Of a stretch of DNA of 64,000 bases, positions 1-10,689 are shown in pieces (positions within the stretch are counted from its first letter, which is position 1; each line of letters starts with the position of its first letter). The notes under the pieces are model-generated. The model was given only the letters and a program-made list of their open reading frames with translations. It did not search any database and was not told the DNA's origin. Both the position numbers and the translations under genes were made by a program. The stretch is from Trichoderma breve (Eukaryota > Ascomycota > Sordariomycetes > Hypocreales > Hypocreaceae), in assembly GCF_028502605.1 (NCBI RefSeq), contig NC_079234.1, forward strand, positions 1,054,001 to 1,118,000, read 5' to 3'.

Positions 1-2
1 AA

Positions 3-248
3 AGTGCCGATATGGAGATAGCAGCGAATCAATCCCGCGCAATTGTACGCGATCTCCTAGAAGATCTTGCCTGGACCACATGGAAGAAACCGCAGCTATG
101 TGATGTGGATCAGATCCTATTAACAGCAATGTGGCCGTTTGGAGACAGCGTCGACCACTTCAACCCCGGCTGTGTCTCCGTCCAAAATGTCACAGCGCGC
201 CGAAGAAATTATTGGACTCCCCATGAGCGAAGGCCTTTTACCTATTGA
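3..248 (+). CDS. Possible 3' end of a gene (partial, unknown product)
   Basis: The frame is open from the left edge of the window to a stop at 246-248 and would give the last 80 or so residues of a protein that begins outside the window; an internal ATG lies at 12. The residues look like real protein rather than noise (LLTAMWPFGDSVDHF around the middle, a Cys at the end of a GDSVDHFNPGC stretch), but I do not recognise a family. It could equally be a chance frame. Confidence 0.35.
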   Translation, partial: SADMEIAANQSRAIVRDLLEDLAWTTWKKPQLCDVDQILLTAMWPFGDSVDHFNPGCVSVQNVTARRRNYWTPHERRPFTY

Positions 249-398
249 ATGGGACTAACCACTTCCATATAACCTCATTTACCTTGTGCAGAATCGAGAA
301 ATTGGACATGACGAGACACGAAGGATTTGTTATCAATATTTACAACTATATAATGCTATGCTATTTCTTTGCGCCAGTCTTCTCAACTATGTGCCAAA

Positions 399-1409
399 TT
401 AAGCCTTGACTCCGAGCAACTTCTCGGTGACCTCCCAAATCCTCTTCGCAGCAGTCTCGTCGTAGGTATGACCAGGGTGTCCCAGCCACTCCGGCTTGTC
501 CGTCTGCTCCGTGGGAAGTGAAACACGACAATCCTCCAAGTACTTTCCTCTGGCCTCGGGAGCCAGGACATCGTCGCTTACCGCCGCCCACACTTGCGTC
601 GCAGCGCCCTGCGTGTTGTTCTTGAAAAGTTTAGAAGGCCAAACGTCCATGAACCCGTCAATGGCCTCCTGGGAATATCCGGCGTTCTTCATAAAGGCCG
701 ACTCCATGATGCCACCGGGGTGGACGCTCCAGGCGAAGAGGTTCTGGGCTCCGTAGCGACGGTCAATCTCGGTGGCCGTGTAGATGCTTGCGGTCTTGGC
801 CTGGGCATAGGCGCCTGTGGAAGGGTATTCTCCCTTCTCAAAGTTGAGGTCGTCCCAGTTGATGTTTCCGTAGCGGTGTCCGAAGCTGGTGACATTGATC
901 ACACGGCTAGGGTTGGAGGCTGATGCGCTTGCAAGCAGAGCGTCCTTGAGAAGGGCGAAAAGGAGGAAAGGGCCCAGATGGTTGATGGCAAGCTGCTGCT
1001 CGAAGCCGTCAACAGTAACCTTGCGCTCAACGAGGACACCGCCGGCGTTGTTGAGCAGGACATTAAGCTTGCCACCAGACTGTTTCAGGAACTCGGCAGC
1101 AAAGGCCTTGATACTGGCATTCGACGCCAGGTCAAGCTCGAGAAAGTGGACATTGGGAAGGTCGGCGATGGTGGGGAGAGCGGCCTTAGCCTTGGGAATG
1201 CTTCGGCCGGCGAGGTAGAGAGATGCACCAGTAGCGGCGAGGGCTACGGCACTGGCACCGCCAATACCGGAAGAAACACCGGTGATGATGATGACTTGGC
1301 CCTTGAGGTCTTCCTTTCCGGCGTCCTTGATGATCTGTTCGGCAGAAGGGCGGGCATCGCCAGGTCCGGCGAGCTTATCCCAAGCGTGAACCGCAGCGTA
1401 GCGAGCCAT
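399..1409 (-). CDS. Short-chain dehydrogenase/reductase (SDR), 336 aa
   Basis: A single-exon gene for an NAD(P)-dependent oxidoreductase of the classical/retinol-dehydrogenase-like SDR type. The Rossmann nucleotide-binding motif TGVSSGIG is near residue 43, NNAG follows near 120, and the catalytic Ser (NVTSFGHRYG) and Tyr-Lys pair (YAQAK) follow in normal order and spacing. The extended N-terminus before the Rossmann fold is typical of fungal WWOX/retinol dehydrogenase-like members. No signal peptide is seen, so it is probably cytosolic. The substrate cannot be told from sequence. Third positions are GC-rich, unlike the HET gene next to it. Confidence 0.9.
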   Translation of the reverse strand: MARYAAVHAWDKLAGPGDARPSAEQIIKDAGKEDLKGQVIIITGVSSGIGGASAVALAATGASLYLAGRSIPKAKAALPTIADLPNVHFLELDLASNASIKAFAAEFLKQSGGKLNVLLNNAGGVLVERKVTVDGFEQQLAINHLGPFLLFALLKDALLASASASNPSRVINVTSFGHRYGNINWDDLNFEKGEYPSTGAYAQAKTASIYTATEIDRRYGAQNLFAWSVHPGGIMESAFMKNAGYSQEAIDGFMDVWPSKLFKNNTQGAATQVWAAVSDDVLAPEARGKYLEDCRVSLPTEQTDKPEWLGHPGHTYDETAAKRIWEVTEKLLGVKA

Positions 1410-2232
1410 TTTCTATATAGAACGGTATGTGTAAAAAGTGGTTTAGAGTTGATATATAAGTGGTAATAGAGTATTGAAAGCGTATATGGATGTTTGTTTG
1501 TCTGTTTAACTGAAACAATGAAATGTATCTCGACGAGTCGTTCAGTCCCTCTCTCTTATATCCTTTCCACCATCATCTAATCATGACATTTTCAATTCTA
1601 ATCTCCGTCTATTTCTTCCCGTCGGCTCCATCATGCTTTAAATCCGCGAAACAACATCCGCAAGTTTTATGGATGTTTTGCGGACTCTCCTCAATCCCGT
1701 GGGTTTGCCTCCTCTTTCAATGGATGCATTACAAAAGGGTGCTCCACTACGTATGGTCCGTCTGCCAATAGAATTACTTCAATTGCGAGCTGGCCAATGA
1801 AGTGTAATATCTGTTATGCTAGTGGGGCGATCTGAAGATTTTCTTTCGGGCGGCAATTTTGATGCTGTGGCTGTTCAGCATTACCTTAGTTTAGCAAGGG
1901 GCGGAGCTTCTCTCCCCCCTTTGTATGCTTCTCTTGTATGGAAATGATACAAGCCTTCTTGATGTGTTGGAGGCGGAGATAGACTTCTTACAAGTGGAAG
2001 GCTGTAAGCGGAGAATAGCGGTAACTCCCCGCGTGCTTAACAACAGGGGTAATATGACGCAAAGAGGCGAGCTTTCCGGCCGTTGAGAGCAAAAGTATAT
2101 ACTCCAACAGTTGCTATGTAGACATGAAACCTGGTTAACTTAGTCCATTGTTATCATTTTGTTTTGGGCTTGTTGTATTTGAGGATTGCAGCAACACAGA
2201 TCCGATACGTATCCCACATCCACATCTTATCT
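1410..2232. other. Intergenic: SDR 5' flank and HET-gene 3' flank
   Basis: This 0.8 kb stretch holds the promoter of the SDR (leftward) and the 3' flank of the HET gene. AT-rich TATATA steps occur at about 1413-1418 and 1452-1458, close to the SDR start. No further gene is seen. Confidence 0.5.
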
Positions 2233-5058
2233 TCACCAGCTCCCCCGCACTCTGGCCATTCTTCTCGCATCCTCAAGTACGCGTTTCAATGCCAAAACAT
2301 TACCGTTGCCTCGAGCCGCATCAAGTGCCTCTTTTGTCATTCGGACTTCGCTCCCCCTTTCCTCCAACAGAGTAACTAGTACCGACTTTTCTCTGTTATT
2401 TGCTGCTGCCACAACCACTTCTTCTGTAACCTCAAATTCCGTCCCTTTTGCTTGCAATAATATTTTCAACGCCGGAAATTGTTCGTTTTCTGCTGCTGCG
2501 ACGGCAACTTTCGGTGTAATCTCGATCCTGTCTTTCCATCTTCCAAGGAGATAGACCAACACAGAGCGTTCCCGATTCTCCGCTGCAGCAATGACAATTT
2601 CTTCTGTAAGGCGAATCTTGCTTCCATGTCTCTCGAGAAGATACTGCAGTACAGACTCATTGTTCCTCATTGCCGCTTCTATGACTACCCTCTCTGTAAT
2701 CCGTATCTCGTCTTTCTCTCTCCCAAGTAAGCACCATAATACTGAGCTGTCGTCGTTCTCCACCGCCGATATAAGTATTTTTTCTGTAATTTGGACTTTC
2801 TCTTGACAGAGTAAAAGGTACGTTGCCTCGATATTCTCTTTATTGACAGCTCTTAAAAGCAGAGTTTCCATCGGCGGAGGAGTATATTTTTTTCGGCCAG
2901 GCGTCTGATCAACTTCCGCTTCGCTGTTGAACTTCTTCTCTGCTGCAATGACAGATTTCTCTGTAACTTCAACGTCTCTCAAGCTTGCTTGGGCTAGAAG
3001 GACGGCAAAGTCTTTGTCCGCCATCAAGGGATACCGTCCGGCCATCTCTAATAAGCTGGCTACTTTGTCGAAATTCTTCGCCCTGTGAAACTGTCCTTGG
3101 CCTTTGCACATTGCCACAAAATTGGTCACTTCTCTGACGATATCTTCACGTCTCTCTTGCAAATTCATCCTCGTCCAGAACATTCGCCAAAACTCGCTCT
3201 CAGCTTCCCATAAATGGCCTGTTCTTCCGTACATCAAGGCAAGTTTGCTCATACACGTCAGTGTTCGTCGGTCCGCTTCTCCAAAGTCTCTTGCGAAAGC
3301 ATTCTTCATGTATTGGAGAGTGTCGATTATAGTTTTGTCGTTGCTCCCTGCATTGCTCATAATCAGAGCCATAATCCCCAGTCGCGTTTGCTTGTCAGGA
3401 TAATTTCTCGACTCTTCTTCTGAATACAAGTACTCGGGCACTCGACTTGTCATCCATGATTCATAATCTCGACTTGTCGTCACCTCATCGGAGCTATTCC
3501 AATCCCATACAAGGAGGAAATCATGTACAGAGGAAGTCTCTAGCTGTTCTAGCCGCTCTAAGTCCATTTTTTCCATTCTGTCATCTTTTGGAGCAGTGAA
3601 TTCAACCAGAATGATCGTAAAATAGTCATGGCGCGGCCTAATGACCATGGGTTTTGTAGCTCCAAGTAAGTGACAGAAGAGGTCGCCAGCCTCGATTGGC
3701 TTCCCCGCCACTTGGATGGTCCATGATGGCCCAGGGACGTCCCTTATCTTCAATTTGACGTGCTGCTTGTCTCCACGAGAATCGTCATGCGCCATTTGAA
3801 CCGAGGACACGATGCCAATAACACATCCTTTCGCAAATACCACAGTCGCCTCCTGCTGCATCCACGACTTGACAAATACCTGGTCGCCTAGTATAAACTT
3901 GACAAGTTGTGCCATAAGTTCGTCCCATGGCGTTTTGTAGTTGGGCAATAATCCGTGGGTGGTCGGATCATTAGAACTCATTCCTAGGAGAGCAAATATT
4001 TTGTCATGGCGCTCAGTGGCCTCGTGTGTGTGGTACATATCTATGAGCGCGCCCAGAGGACGTATATCTAAAGATATGCCACCCAGTGAATTCATGCTAT
4101 ACTTTGGTCGAAATATGCAGCCTCTCATCAGATAGGTTACCGATCTTATATGACTCGGGATATCTTCATACGTGAGAAGTGACGGTAGGCCTAAGCAAAA
4201 AGCGTACCCATCAATTCTTGTAGAACCACACATCATGACAATATGCTGAGCAGCAGCAACCTCTTGAAGAATCTATGACGAACATTAGTGCGTCTCATTA
4301 CACGGTGAAGTAAATGGTAAGTTCACCCATATTCGTCGAAACCATGGGCGCTCCAGTATAGTCAGAACCGCCTGTTTGTCCGTATCCTTCTGGAGCGATT
4401 GGTGCTCCTCATCTGCTGCCATTCGTATGCTCTTAAGAGCCTGATCGCTATTGTCAGCTGTTTCACCGAGCCACACAATTACACGATTTGCTTTGGAGTA
4501 GATCTCTGCCATATACTGAATCTGTTCTCCTCGCTCTTCGATGTTGGTCTGGTCAATGCAAACGGCGTCTATCCATAATATCCTCTCAATCATTTTATCT
4601 CGAAGACGTAAGAGTACCTCGTAGAGGTTTGCCGTGATTGGCAGGCTCCTTTCATCAATATGTAGAGCGTGTGCCCTTTCTGAGCTCCCCCACACATATG
4701 ATAACGCCTCGTACATATGTTGTCCATCGCTCAACTCCAACATAGGGTAATCGAAGAGCTGAGAATGAAGTGGGGCATTCTCATTCCGGTCAGGTAGCAG
4801 GCGAAGCAATCGAATGTGCCGATGGCCCAATAATGGTGAATAATGGTAGGCGTTCTGAACATCTTCATAACGCTCATTCGTAGGCTTCGGGAGTAGTGAA
4901 TTACGGTTGGTAGATGCTATCCGAATGTCGGGTTGTGTGGCTGCCGGTAGAGGCGCAGCAAGAGGAGAAAAGCCAAACCTGTTCCTCCCGCTGCCTTGCA
5001 CGACAGGCATCTTTTTGTTGTTTTCTGGAGCTGAACGGGTTAAACCAAGAGTATGCAT
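2233..5058 (-). CDS. HET-domain (heterokaryon incompatibility) protein with C-terminal 30-aa repeats, 923 aa
   Basis: Two exons, 5058-4327 and 4272-2233, joined over a 54-nt intron (GTGAAC...CACTAAT...CATAG), give 923 residues. The N-terminal HET domain carries the family landmarks in order: YEALSYVWG (117-124), LWIDAVCIDQ (161-170), the IYSKANRVIVWLGE block (187-199) and RPWFRRIW across the exon junction, restored as RRIWILQEVAAA. HET domains are associated with programmed cell death after non-self recognition. A helical, TPR-like middle follows; residues 739-888 are five 30-residue repeats of the form [IL]TE-x-VV-x-AA-x-N-x5-L-x2-LL, with weaker copies on each side. The start ATG at 5058 is the first in frame. 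The partner or trigger is unknown; the repeats are a natural candidate for recognition. Confidence 0.88.
2300..2830 (-). repeat. Coding 90-bp tandem repeats in the HET gene
   Basis: On the plus strand a short signature (YTBTGTAAT-like) recurs at 2421, 2511, 2601, 2691 and 2781, exactly 90 bp apart. This is the DNA image of the 30-residue protein repeats. Copies are diverged at the nucleotide level, so the array is old or under diversifying selection rather than freshly amplified. Confidence 0.8.
4273..4326 (-). other. Intron of the HET gene
   Basis: The 54-nt phase-0 intron starts GTGAAC and ends CATAG, with a CTAAT branch-like sequence. Removing it restores the conserved RPWFRRIW-x-LQE-x-A motif of HET domains, which supports the splice. 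Confidence 0.85.
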
Positions 5059-6488
5059 TCGATTGGTGCACGAGGAAACCTTTAAAAAACGCCAGAACTC
5101 ATATTAAGAGGGAATACTTTGCATCTGATATATCATTAAGGTATGCTTCAATTGTTTTGTCTTCATTTGCGCCTCCGCACAGCGATTGGGCATTAAGAAT
5201 TTTGCCCTGGTTTAGCCTCAAAATAGCAACAGGCAACAAGGCGTTCTACGACTCTGTCTGCAACGTCTGACATGCCCGAATACGTCGACTTGGCGCCGGT
5301 GTAACCTGAAAGTCACATAATAAATTAGTAATCATGGATAGCAGCTACGTGGGTAGTGAAGATGAGAATAATCGGAAAATAAAGATGATTTGAGGGAGTG
5401 GACAGAATAGCCTTTGCCTGTGTAGAAAGGCAGATGAGATTAACATCTGGAGACAGCCGCAGGAAAATGGGTGGAGTTTCTCCTCGCTAGAAATACAAAC
5501 CCGCCAATTTCCAATCGCATGGTGCAAACCGGTCCACTCTTCTGTCACGGAAAATAAGCCTTTCCTTTCCGACTTGTTTCTGGTAGGAAGTAACGCTTCA
5601 TATTGCCAAATACGGCGCGGTGATGCAAGATTGATTGGTTCAGAAGTCCGTGTTGGTTGACCGGATGGAAGCCGGGTAGGTAGATGACGCCAGTACTCTC
5701 GGGCTGTGGCTGGCTCATCGGGTCGGAATAAGCATATACTCTAAATCTATGCATAGCACGGATTTGCTTAGGAAAGGCCAAAAAGATGACCTGTGCACAA
5801 TGCAAAGGAAAAAGAAAACCTAGAATCGATTATCCATGACTTGAGCTGGGTACAGGTCAACGCGGTTCAATGGTGTAGGTGGAACGGTGTGCATATTTGT
5901 GTTGTTTTGAGGAGGCAATGATGTTCTTGTTCTTCCTCTTTGAAGACGCATTGACTCCCTACATATTCTTCTCTAGAACTCTTTGGCCCTGGCAGTGTAT
6001 ATTGCAGATCTATCCGAGAGCGCTCGGCTTAGATCTGTCTCGGTAATTGAACATGTCACATCGCACCGCCTCCATCATAACTATAGAGTGCGTCTGAGCA
6101 AGTTTTTATTGGAACTGAGCAAGTTTGACTGGGATCTTAAAACTCCACCTATCTAGTCAACACCGAAGAGGGTCGGGTTTAATGCGATAGTTCTCGATTT
6201 TGCCGCCAATTCATATCAAGTTACGCAACATTGAGACTTTAAGCTCACAGTAATTTAGTAATTTCGGAAGAGATCTGACAAATACCGTGCTTGATAGGTG
6301 CAAAATCCTTGCTCTTCCAGTGAACTCGACAGAATTGGAAATTCTTACGAGCTCTACTTTCGATTCATGGACTATATATACTACTCAACCGTTTCATTTT
6401 GTAGACGCAGAACTCCATCAACACACTTCCTTCATCAAGTTTGCTCTTCAAAATCCCAATTCTATTAAAAAAAATCCCTCTTATCAAA
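5059..6488. other. Intergenic: divergent promoter region
   Basis: This 1.4 kb lies between the leftward HET gene and the rightward DJ-1 gene and must hold both promoters. Short open frames at 5345-5805 have no family resemblance. No RNA gene or mobile element is seen. Confidence 0.5.
6373..6380 (+). promoter_or_regulatory. TATA-like element of the DJ-1/PfpI gene
   Basis: TATATATA lies 109 bp upstream of the ATG at 6489, a common fungal TATA-to-start distance. Confidence 0.45.
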
Positions 6489-7208
6489 ATGGCTCCCATT
6501 GTTGTTGGTTCCCTCTGCTACCAGTATCAAGCCTCCGATGTCATTGCTCCATTTGACATGATCGCAGGTGGTAGCAAGCAGTTATTGGAAGCTATCAGGA
6601 CGTACTCGCCAGACGTCACCGATTCGGGAATCAAGAACGCCCCAGAATTCGTCTTTCATCACATTGGCCTTTCTCGCGACCTCGTGGACCTGACCGCTGG
6701 CACAATTATAAAACCTACATGCACTGTGGATGACTGCCCTCAGCTGGACATCCTTCTCCTTGGAGGTCCAAACCCCGTCACTTTCGAACTTGACCCACGA
6801 TACGCCGAATTCATTCGCAGACACGTCGCTTCTGGAAAGATACTCTTCACCAACTGCACCGGTGCCTTCGTTGCCGCCATGACGGGTGTATTAGATGGCA
6901 AAAACGCCACGGTCAACCACATTGAGTATGAGTGGGTTAGGCAAAAGTACCCGAAGGTGAATTGGTCAAAGGACAAGAAGTGGGTTATCGATGGAAACAT
7001 TTGGACAGGGTCTGGTCCTGTGGCGGGCATGGATATGATGATTCACTGGCTGCGGGAGAAATATGGGGAGGAATCGTTTAAGTGGGCGGCTCTGAATCTT
7101 GACTTTGAGCCTCGGGATATTGACGGAGTTAATGTGGTTCCTTTCCGGTATGGCGCGGATGGAAAACAGCTGTTTACCTATGTTCATAACTATTACGATT
7201 CCTACTAA
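6489..7208 (+). CDS. DJ-1/PfpI superfamily protein, 239 aa
   Basis: A single-exon gene for a class I glutamine amidotransferase-like fold protein of the DJ-1/PfpI (ThiJ, isonitrile hydratase-like) group. The nucleophile elbow holds Cys123 in ILFTNCTGAFVAA, preceded by the DILLLGGPNP strand-turn typical of the family; the N-terminal strand MAPIVVGSLCYQYQ and the DVIAPFDMI segment match the usual start. I start at the ATG at 6489 (context CAAAATGGC) rather than the in-frame ATG at 6441, because the extra residues have no family counterpart. Likely cytosolic. Members range from glyoxalases and chaperones to isonitrile hydratases, so the reaction is not assigned. Confidence 0.88.
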   Translation: MAPIVVGSLCYQYQASDVIAPFDMIAGGSKQLLEAIRTYSPDVTDSGIKNAPEFVFHHIGLSRDLVDLTAGTIIKPTCTVDDCPQLDILLLGGPNPVTFELDPRYAEFIRRHVASGKILFTNCTGAFVAAMTGVLDGKNATVNHIEYEWVRQKYPKVNWSKDKKWVIDGNIWTGSGPVAGMDMMIHWLREKYGEESFKWAALNLDFEPRDIDGVNVVPFRYGADGKQLFTYVHNYYDSY

Positions 7209-8259
7209 GGGTCTACTTAGAGATGGGAGTTGAATGACTAGTCACTCTTTACTAAACCAATATAACTTTCCATGCTACGTGTTTCATCAGTGTTCAACCA
7301 CCTCTTCATCAGATAATTACGAAAAAGAATTAAAGGGGGCATTCTATTGATTACGTACATTTTCCTACAAGAAATAGAATCTGCCACTGCCTCGCCCCTT
7401 GGAGTCCCTCGCTTAGTAGACTTGGTGTGGGTTCTCCTTGGTTCTGGGCTAGAGAGAAACTAGATTACACGTTGAAGCTAGCTGTATAAATACATGCAAG
7501 TTAAAGGATATCGGAAAACAAGAGTAAAAAGAGTGACAATAAAACCAATGACTGCAAAAAAGAATCTAATTACGGAACCAACACCAGCAACGGCAATAAA
7601 GAATCTTTCTTAGACAGAAGAATAGTGAGATTAGGTTCAATAGTCAGCTTCAATGCGCTGTGGCTGCTAATGTTCTGACCAATTCCGATAAGCCCTTGTC
7701 TGATCTCTTGGTAAAGAAAAGCCTAAATTTCCCAAGTAAGCTTTTAGTTTATATTTGGCCGCATGAGTATGTAAATAATTTCTATATCCGGGATGATACG
7801 GATATAGGTATCTTCAAAATACGGGAAAATTCACCCAGTGCTTGTTGCTACAACTATCCATTTACCTTCGGCTTTAATGAACCTTCGGCTTTAATGACTT
7901 CCGCTGCTTCTTATTCCGTGCCTCTTCCTCTCTCTATCATCGTCCCACGAATTTCGTAACCTAATATTGCAGGTAGAAATTATTAACAGGGATCATGAAG
8001 ACTTCTGATGGAAGGACATAAGGATAAACCTGCAATTCAATCATATATTATACTGCAAGACGTAACATCTAATTGCACCTTTGTTTGGCGTCGAATTTAA
8101 GTTTTGAATGGAGTAAAATTGATATAGATTGAATCTATACGAACTCATCATAGGATTCTACACATCGATTTCGGGTTTCGAGAAATTGATTCTTGATCCG
8201 CTTCTCATTGCAAACATTGATGCTGTCATCTCGACTAATTCTAACAGAATCCAGAGGAA
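7209..8259. other. Intergenic between convergent DJ-1 and hydrolase genes
   Basis: AT-rich 3' flanks of two convergent genes. It contains a perfect 15-bp tandem duplication (CCTTCGGCTTTAATG) at about 7864-7897. No coding or RNA gene is seen. Confidence 0.5.
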
Positions 8260-9418
8260 CTACGTCGATCTGACTTTGTGATCAGCTTCAGCGCAGTCTT
8301 CCTCCGAAACCTCTTTCCCCAGCAACCAACCGAACCCTTTCAAAATATCCCTTCTTTGTTTGCGGGATGAGTCCAGCTGTGGAAAAACATCATCGTATCC
8401 ATGAGGAATGCCAGGATACACGTCAATTCGCGTTTGAACTCCATGATCGCGCAGCACTTTCTCATAGATAAGTCCATCATCCCTTGCCGGATCATTTCCA
8501 TTCACCTGTAGATACACAGGTGGGAGACCTTGATGCGGACTTTCGGCGTTGAAAGGTGAGTATTCGGGCGAGTTGATATCTGGTTCATATAACGACCGAG
8601 TGAATTTTAGCGACGCTTTATTGAGAATAATCGCGTCCGCATTCTGTTCCCTAGAGAACCACAGTTCCTTGTATTGATCAGGAACGTATTGCTCTTCAAG
8701 CAAGACGGGCATGTTTAGCCAGAGTCCAGTCATACGAGGGGATACTGCTTGAGTGACCCATTTTTGGGCTGCGACGGCCGCCAGGCTCGCTCCAGCGGAA
8801 GTACCGCCAACAATAAAACCGGTAGACAAATCTGCACCGAGAGATTGCGCGTTCTCTTGGATGGATAACCACTTCAAGTTATCCCAAACATCATTCGGTG
8901 CAGTTGGAAACTTGAACTCGGGAGCCAACCGATAGGATATACAAACAACAACAGCGCCATATAAAACGCTTAATGTTTCAGCGTGGGTCCTCATGAGACT
9001 GTTATCGCCCAAACAATATCCCCCGCCATGAATCAATACGATCAATGGCCTGGAACGGGAAACAGTTGTCGGTTTGTAAACCACAGCGCCATTCTGGTGG
9101 CCATCCCTCATAGGAACGGTGATTACCAAGGCATTTCCTGGTGGTGCCTGTAAGGGCAGAGTATTCTGTCGGGACATTTGCAATAATGTCGGGAGAGGTA
9201 TCAACAGCATTGGGTTTTTGGAGCCCTCATTTGCAAGGTACTGAAAATAGTCAGTCTCGTTCAGTCACTCTCTACAGTATTGCTTACTTCAGACACCTCT
9301 GGGCTATATAGTGCGGGTGTTATTATTAGCTATACACCAAAAGCCATGGAAAAATAAGATGCACATACTCTATATTGCCCAGACTAGAGACATCTGCTTT
9401 GGTATTGTATACAGCCAT
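8260..9418 (-). CDS. Alpha/beta hydrolase fold-3 (HSL-type) esterase/lipase, 348 aa
   Basis: Three exons, 9418-9369, 9303-9288 and 9240-8260, join in frame to 348 residues. The exon of only 16 nt is supported by good splice sites on both sides (TATAG before, GTAAGC after) and by restoring a DPEVSEYLAN N-terminus of the kind seen in fungal HSL-type esterases. The oxyanion-hole motif HGGG is at 93-96, the nucleophile Ser170 sits in GGTSAG, an Asp near 272 lies in NDPARDDG and His302 in GIPHGY, which completes the triad. Probably a soluble carboxylesterase; there is no signal peptide. An annotation made without splicing would start at an internal CTC/TTG-rich frame and miss the first 32 residues. 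Confidence 0.87.
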
Positions 9419-10689
9419 TGATAGAATGAATTGTCGCTATGAAGTAGATGCTGGTGTTTTTGGTATTGTTAAGAAGATGCGATTTAAATTGCCATTCAGG
9501 TGGATTACATTGTCTTTTTATATCTTTTGGTAGATTTGAAGATCCAAATGAACATTATGAATATTCTTCTTAACGTTGAGGCCATCAATCTAGTTGGTGG
9601 AATAATAGTTGGTGGAACAATGGGAATAATGTCCAGGCCCCTGGTTACTAGCCTCTTACTATATCGTGAATATCACGGGCACATTGCTACTTGTTCAGTC
9701 ACGCCAAGAAAACAAAACGTAAACGTTACGGAAATAAGAAACAGCAGTTGCTAAAATGCGGAATTCCGCTTGCTCACTTTTTCTTATACGTCGCTGGTTG
9801 AAGTAGGGACCCTTGCCATCACCCTCGTCTGTATCAGAAAATTAATTCCATATTTAAACAATGGCCAAAAGTCTTGAATAGTCATTGCGACCTAGGGGTA
9901 ACCTTTAACTATTTAGGATAAGGTCTTACTGGCCTCAAGAGTGGGCTCATATCTGTTACAGCACATAGCCAAATGACGCTGAGTCTCAATTGGGAGCTAC
10001 CTCAAACTATACAATAGTACTGCAGCGTGGAGAATGCTGACACGCTATAACTCTAAAGAGGAGGAAATTGAAACTCGGGAGATCTTTTGCGAAGATTCCG
10101 TTATAGGGCACTTTCTTTGTAAATCCTTGCATAAAGTGACAAGACTCTCTATAGGCTATGATATCCAGAATAAACCCAGGTAAGATGACTTATCGCTATT
10201 ACACTTGGGAAGAGTCTCATTGGGCGGATATTTTTACACGATACTTAACAAAATGTTTAAGAATGACCGCTCCTAACCGGTTGCTGCCTAACCGAGCCTT
10301 GTTTGTCCTGCAAGTCAGGTCAAATGAGCAGGCTACCAGTGATAGGACTGCAGATGGCGGGGAGGATTCGCGGTGTGACAGCCAAACTCTTGTTCGGTGT
10401 TCAACAGCCTATCATAACGGACAATGTACGCCTCATTCTCCCGAATGGCATGTTATGTTCAAAAAACCAATAGGCTGGCTAGAAATTATAGAGTACCTAT
10501 TGAGAATGTATCCCAGAGAACTGCTCTCTTCCCCGCTTCGTCTACTTGTTGACATATGGTCCCTCCTACGCATACTTCCGCCATAGCTCTTTGAAATACA
10601 ACGGAGACAGCGCTTCTAAGCTTCTCTACCAGCCTCTTGTGTACTCGATTTTACGAACGATTTCCGTTGTGAGCGCCACTATAATCACG
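9419..10689. other. Intergenic: divergent promoter region
   Basis: 1.3 kb between the leftward hydrolase and the rightward NLR. An open frame at 10158-10586 runs into the NLR leader but resembles nothing known and probably is not a gene. Confidence 0.45.

Noticed and set aside
5345..5805. Two small leftward open frames between the HET and DJ-1 genes
   Set aside because: Neither joins to the other through a good intron and neither looks like a protein family.
10158..10586. 142-codon open frame upstream of the first NLR
   Set aside because: No family resemblance, overlaps the NLR leader, and reads AT-rich random-like sequence.
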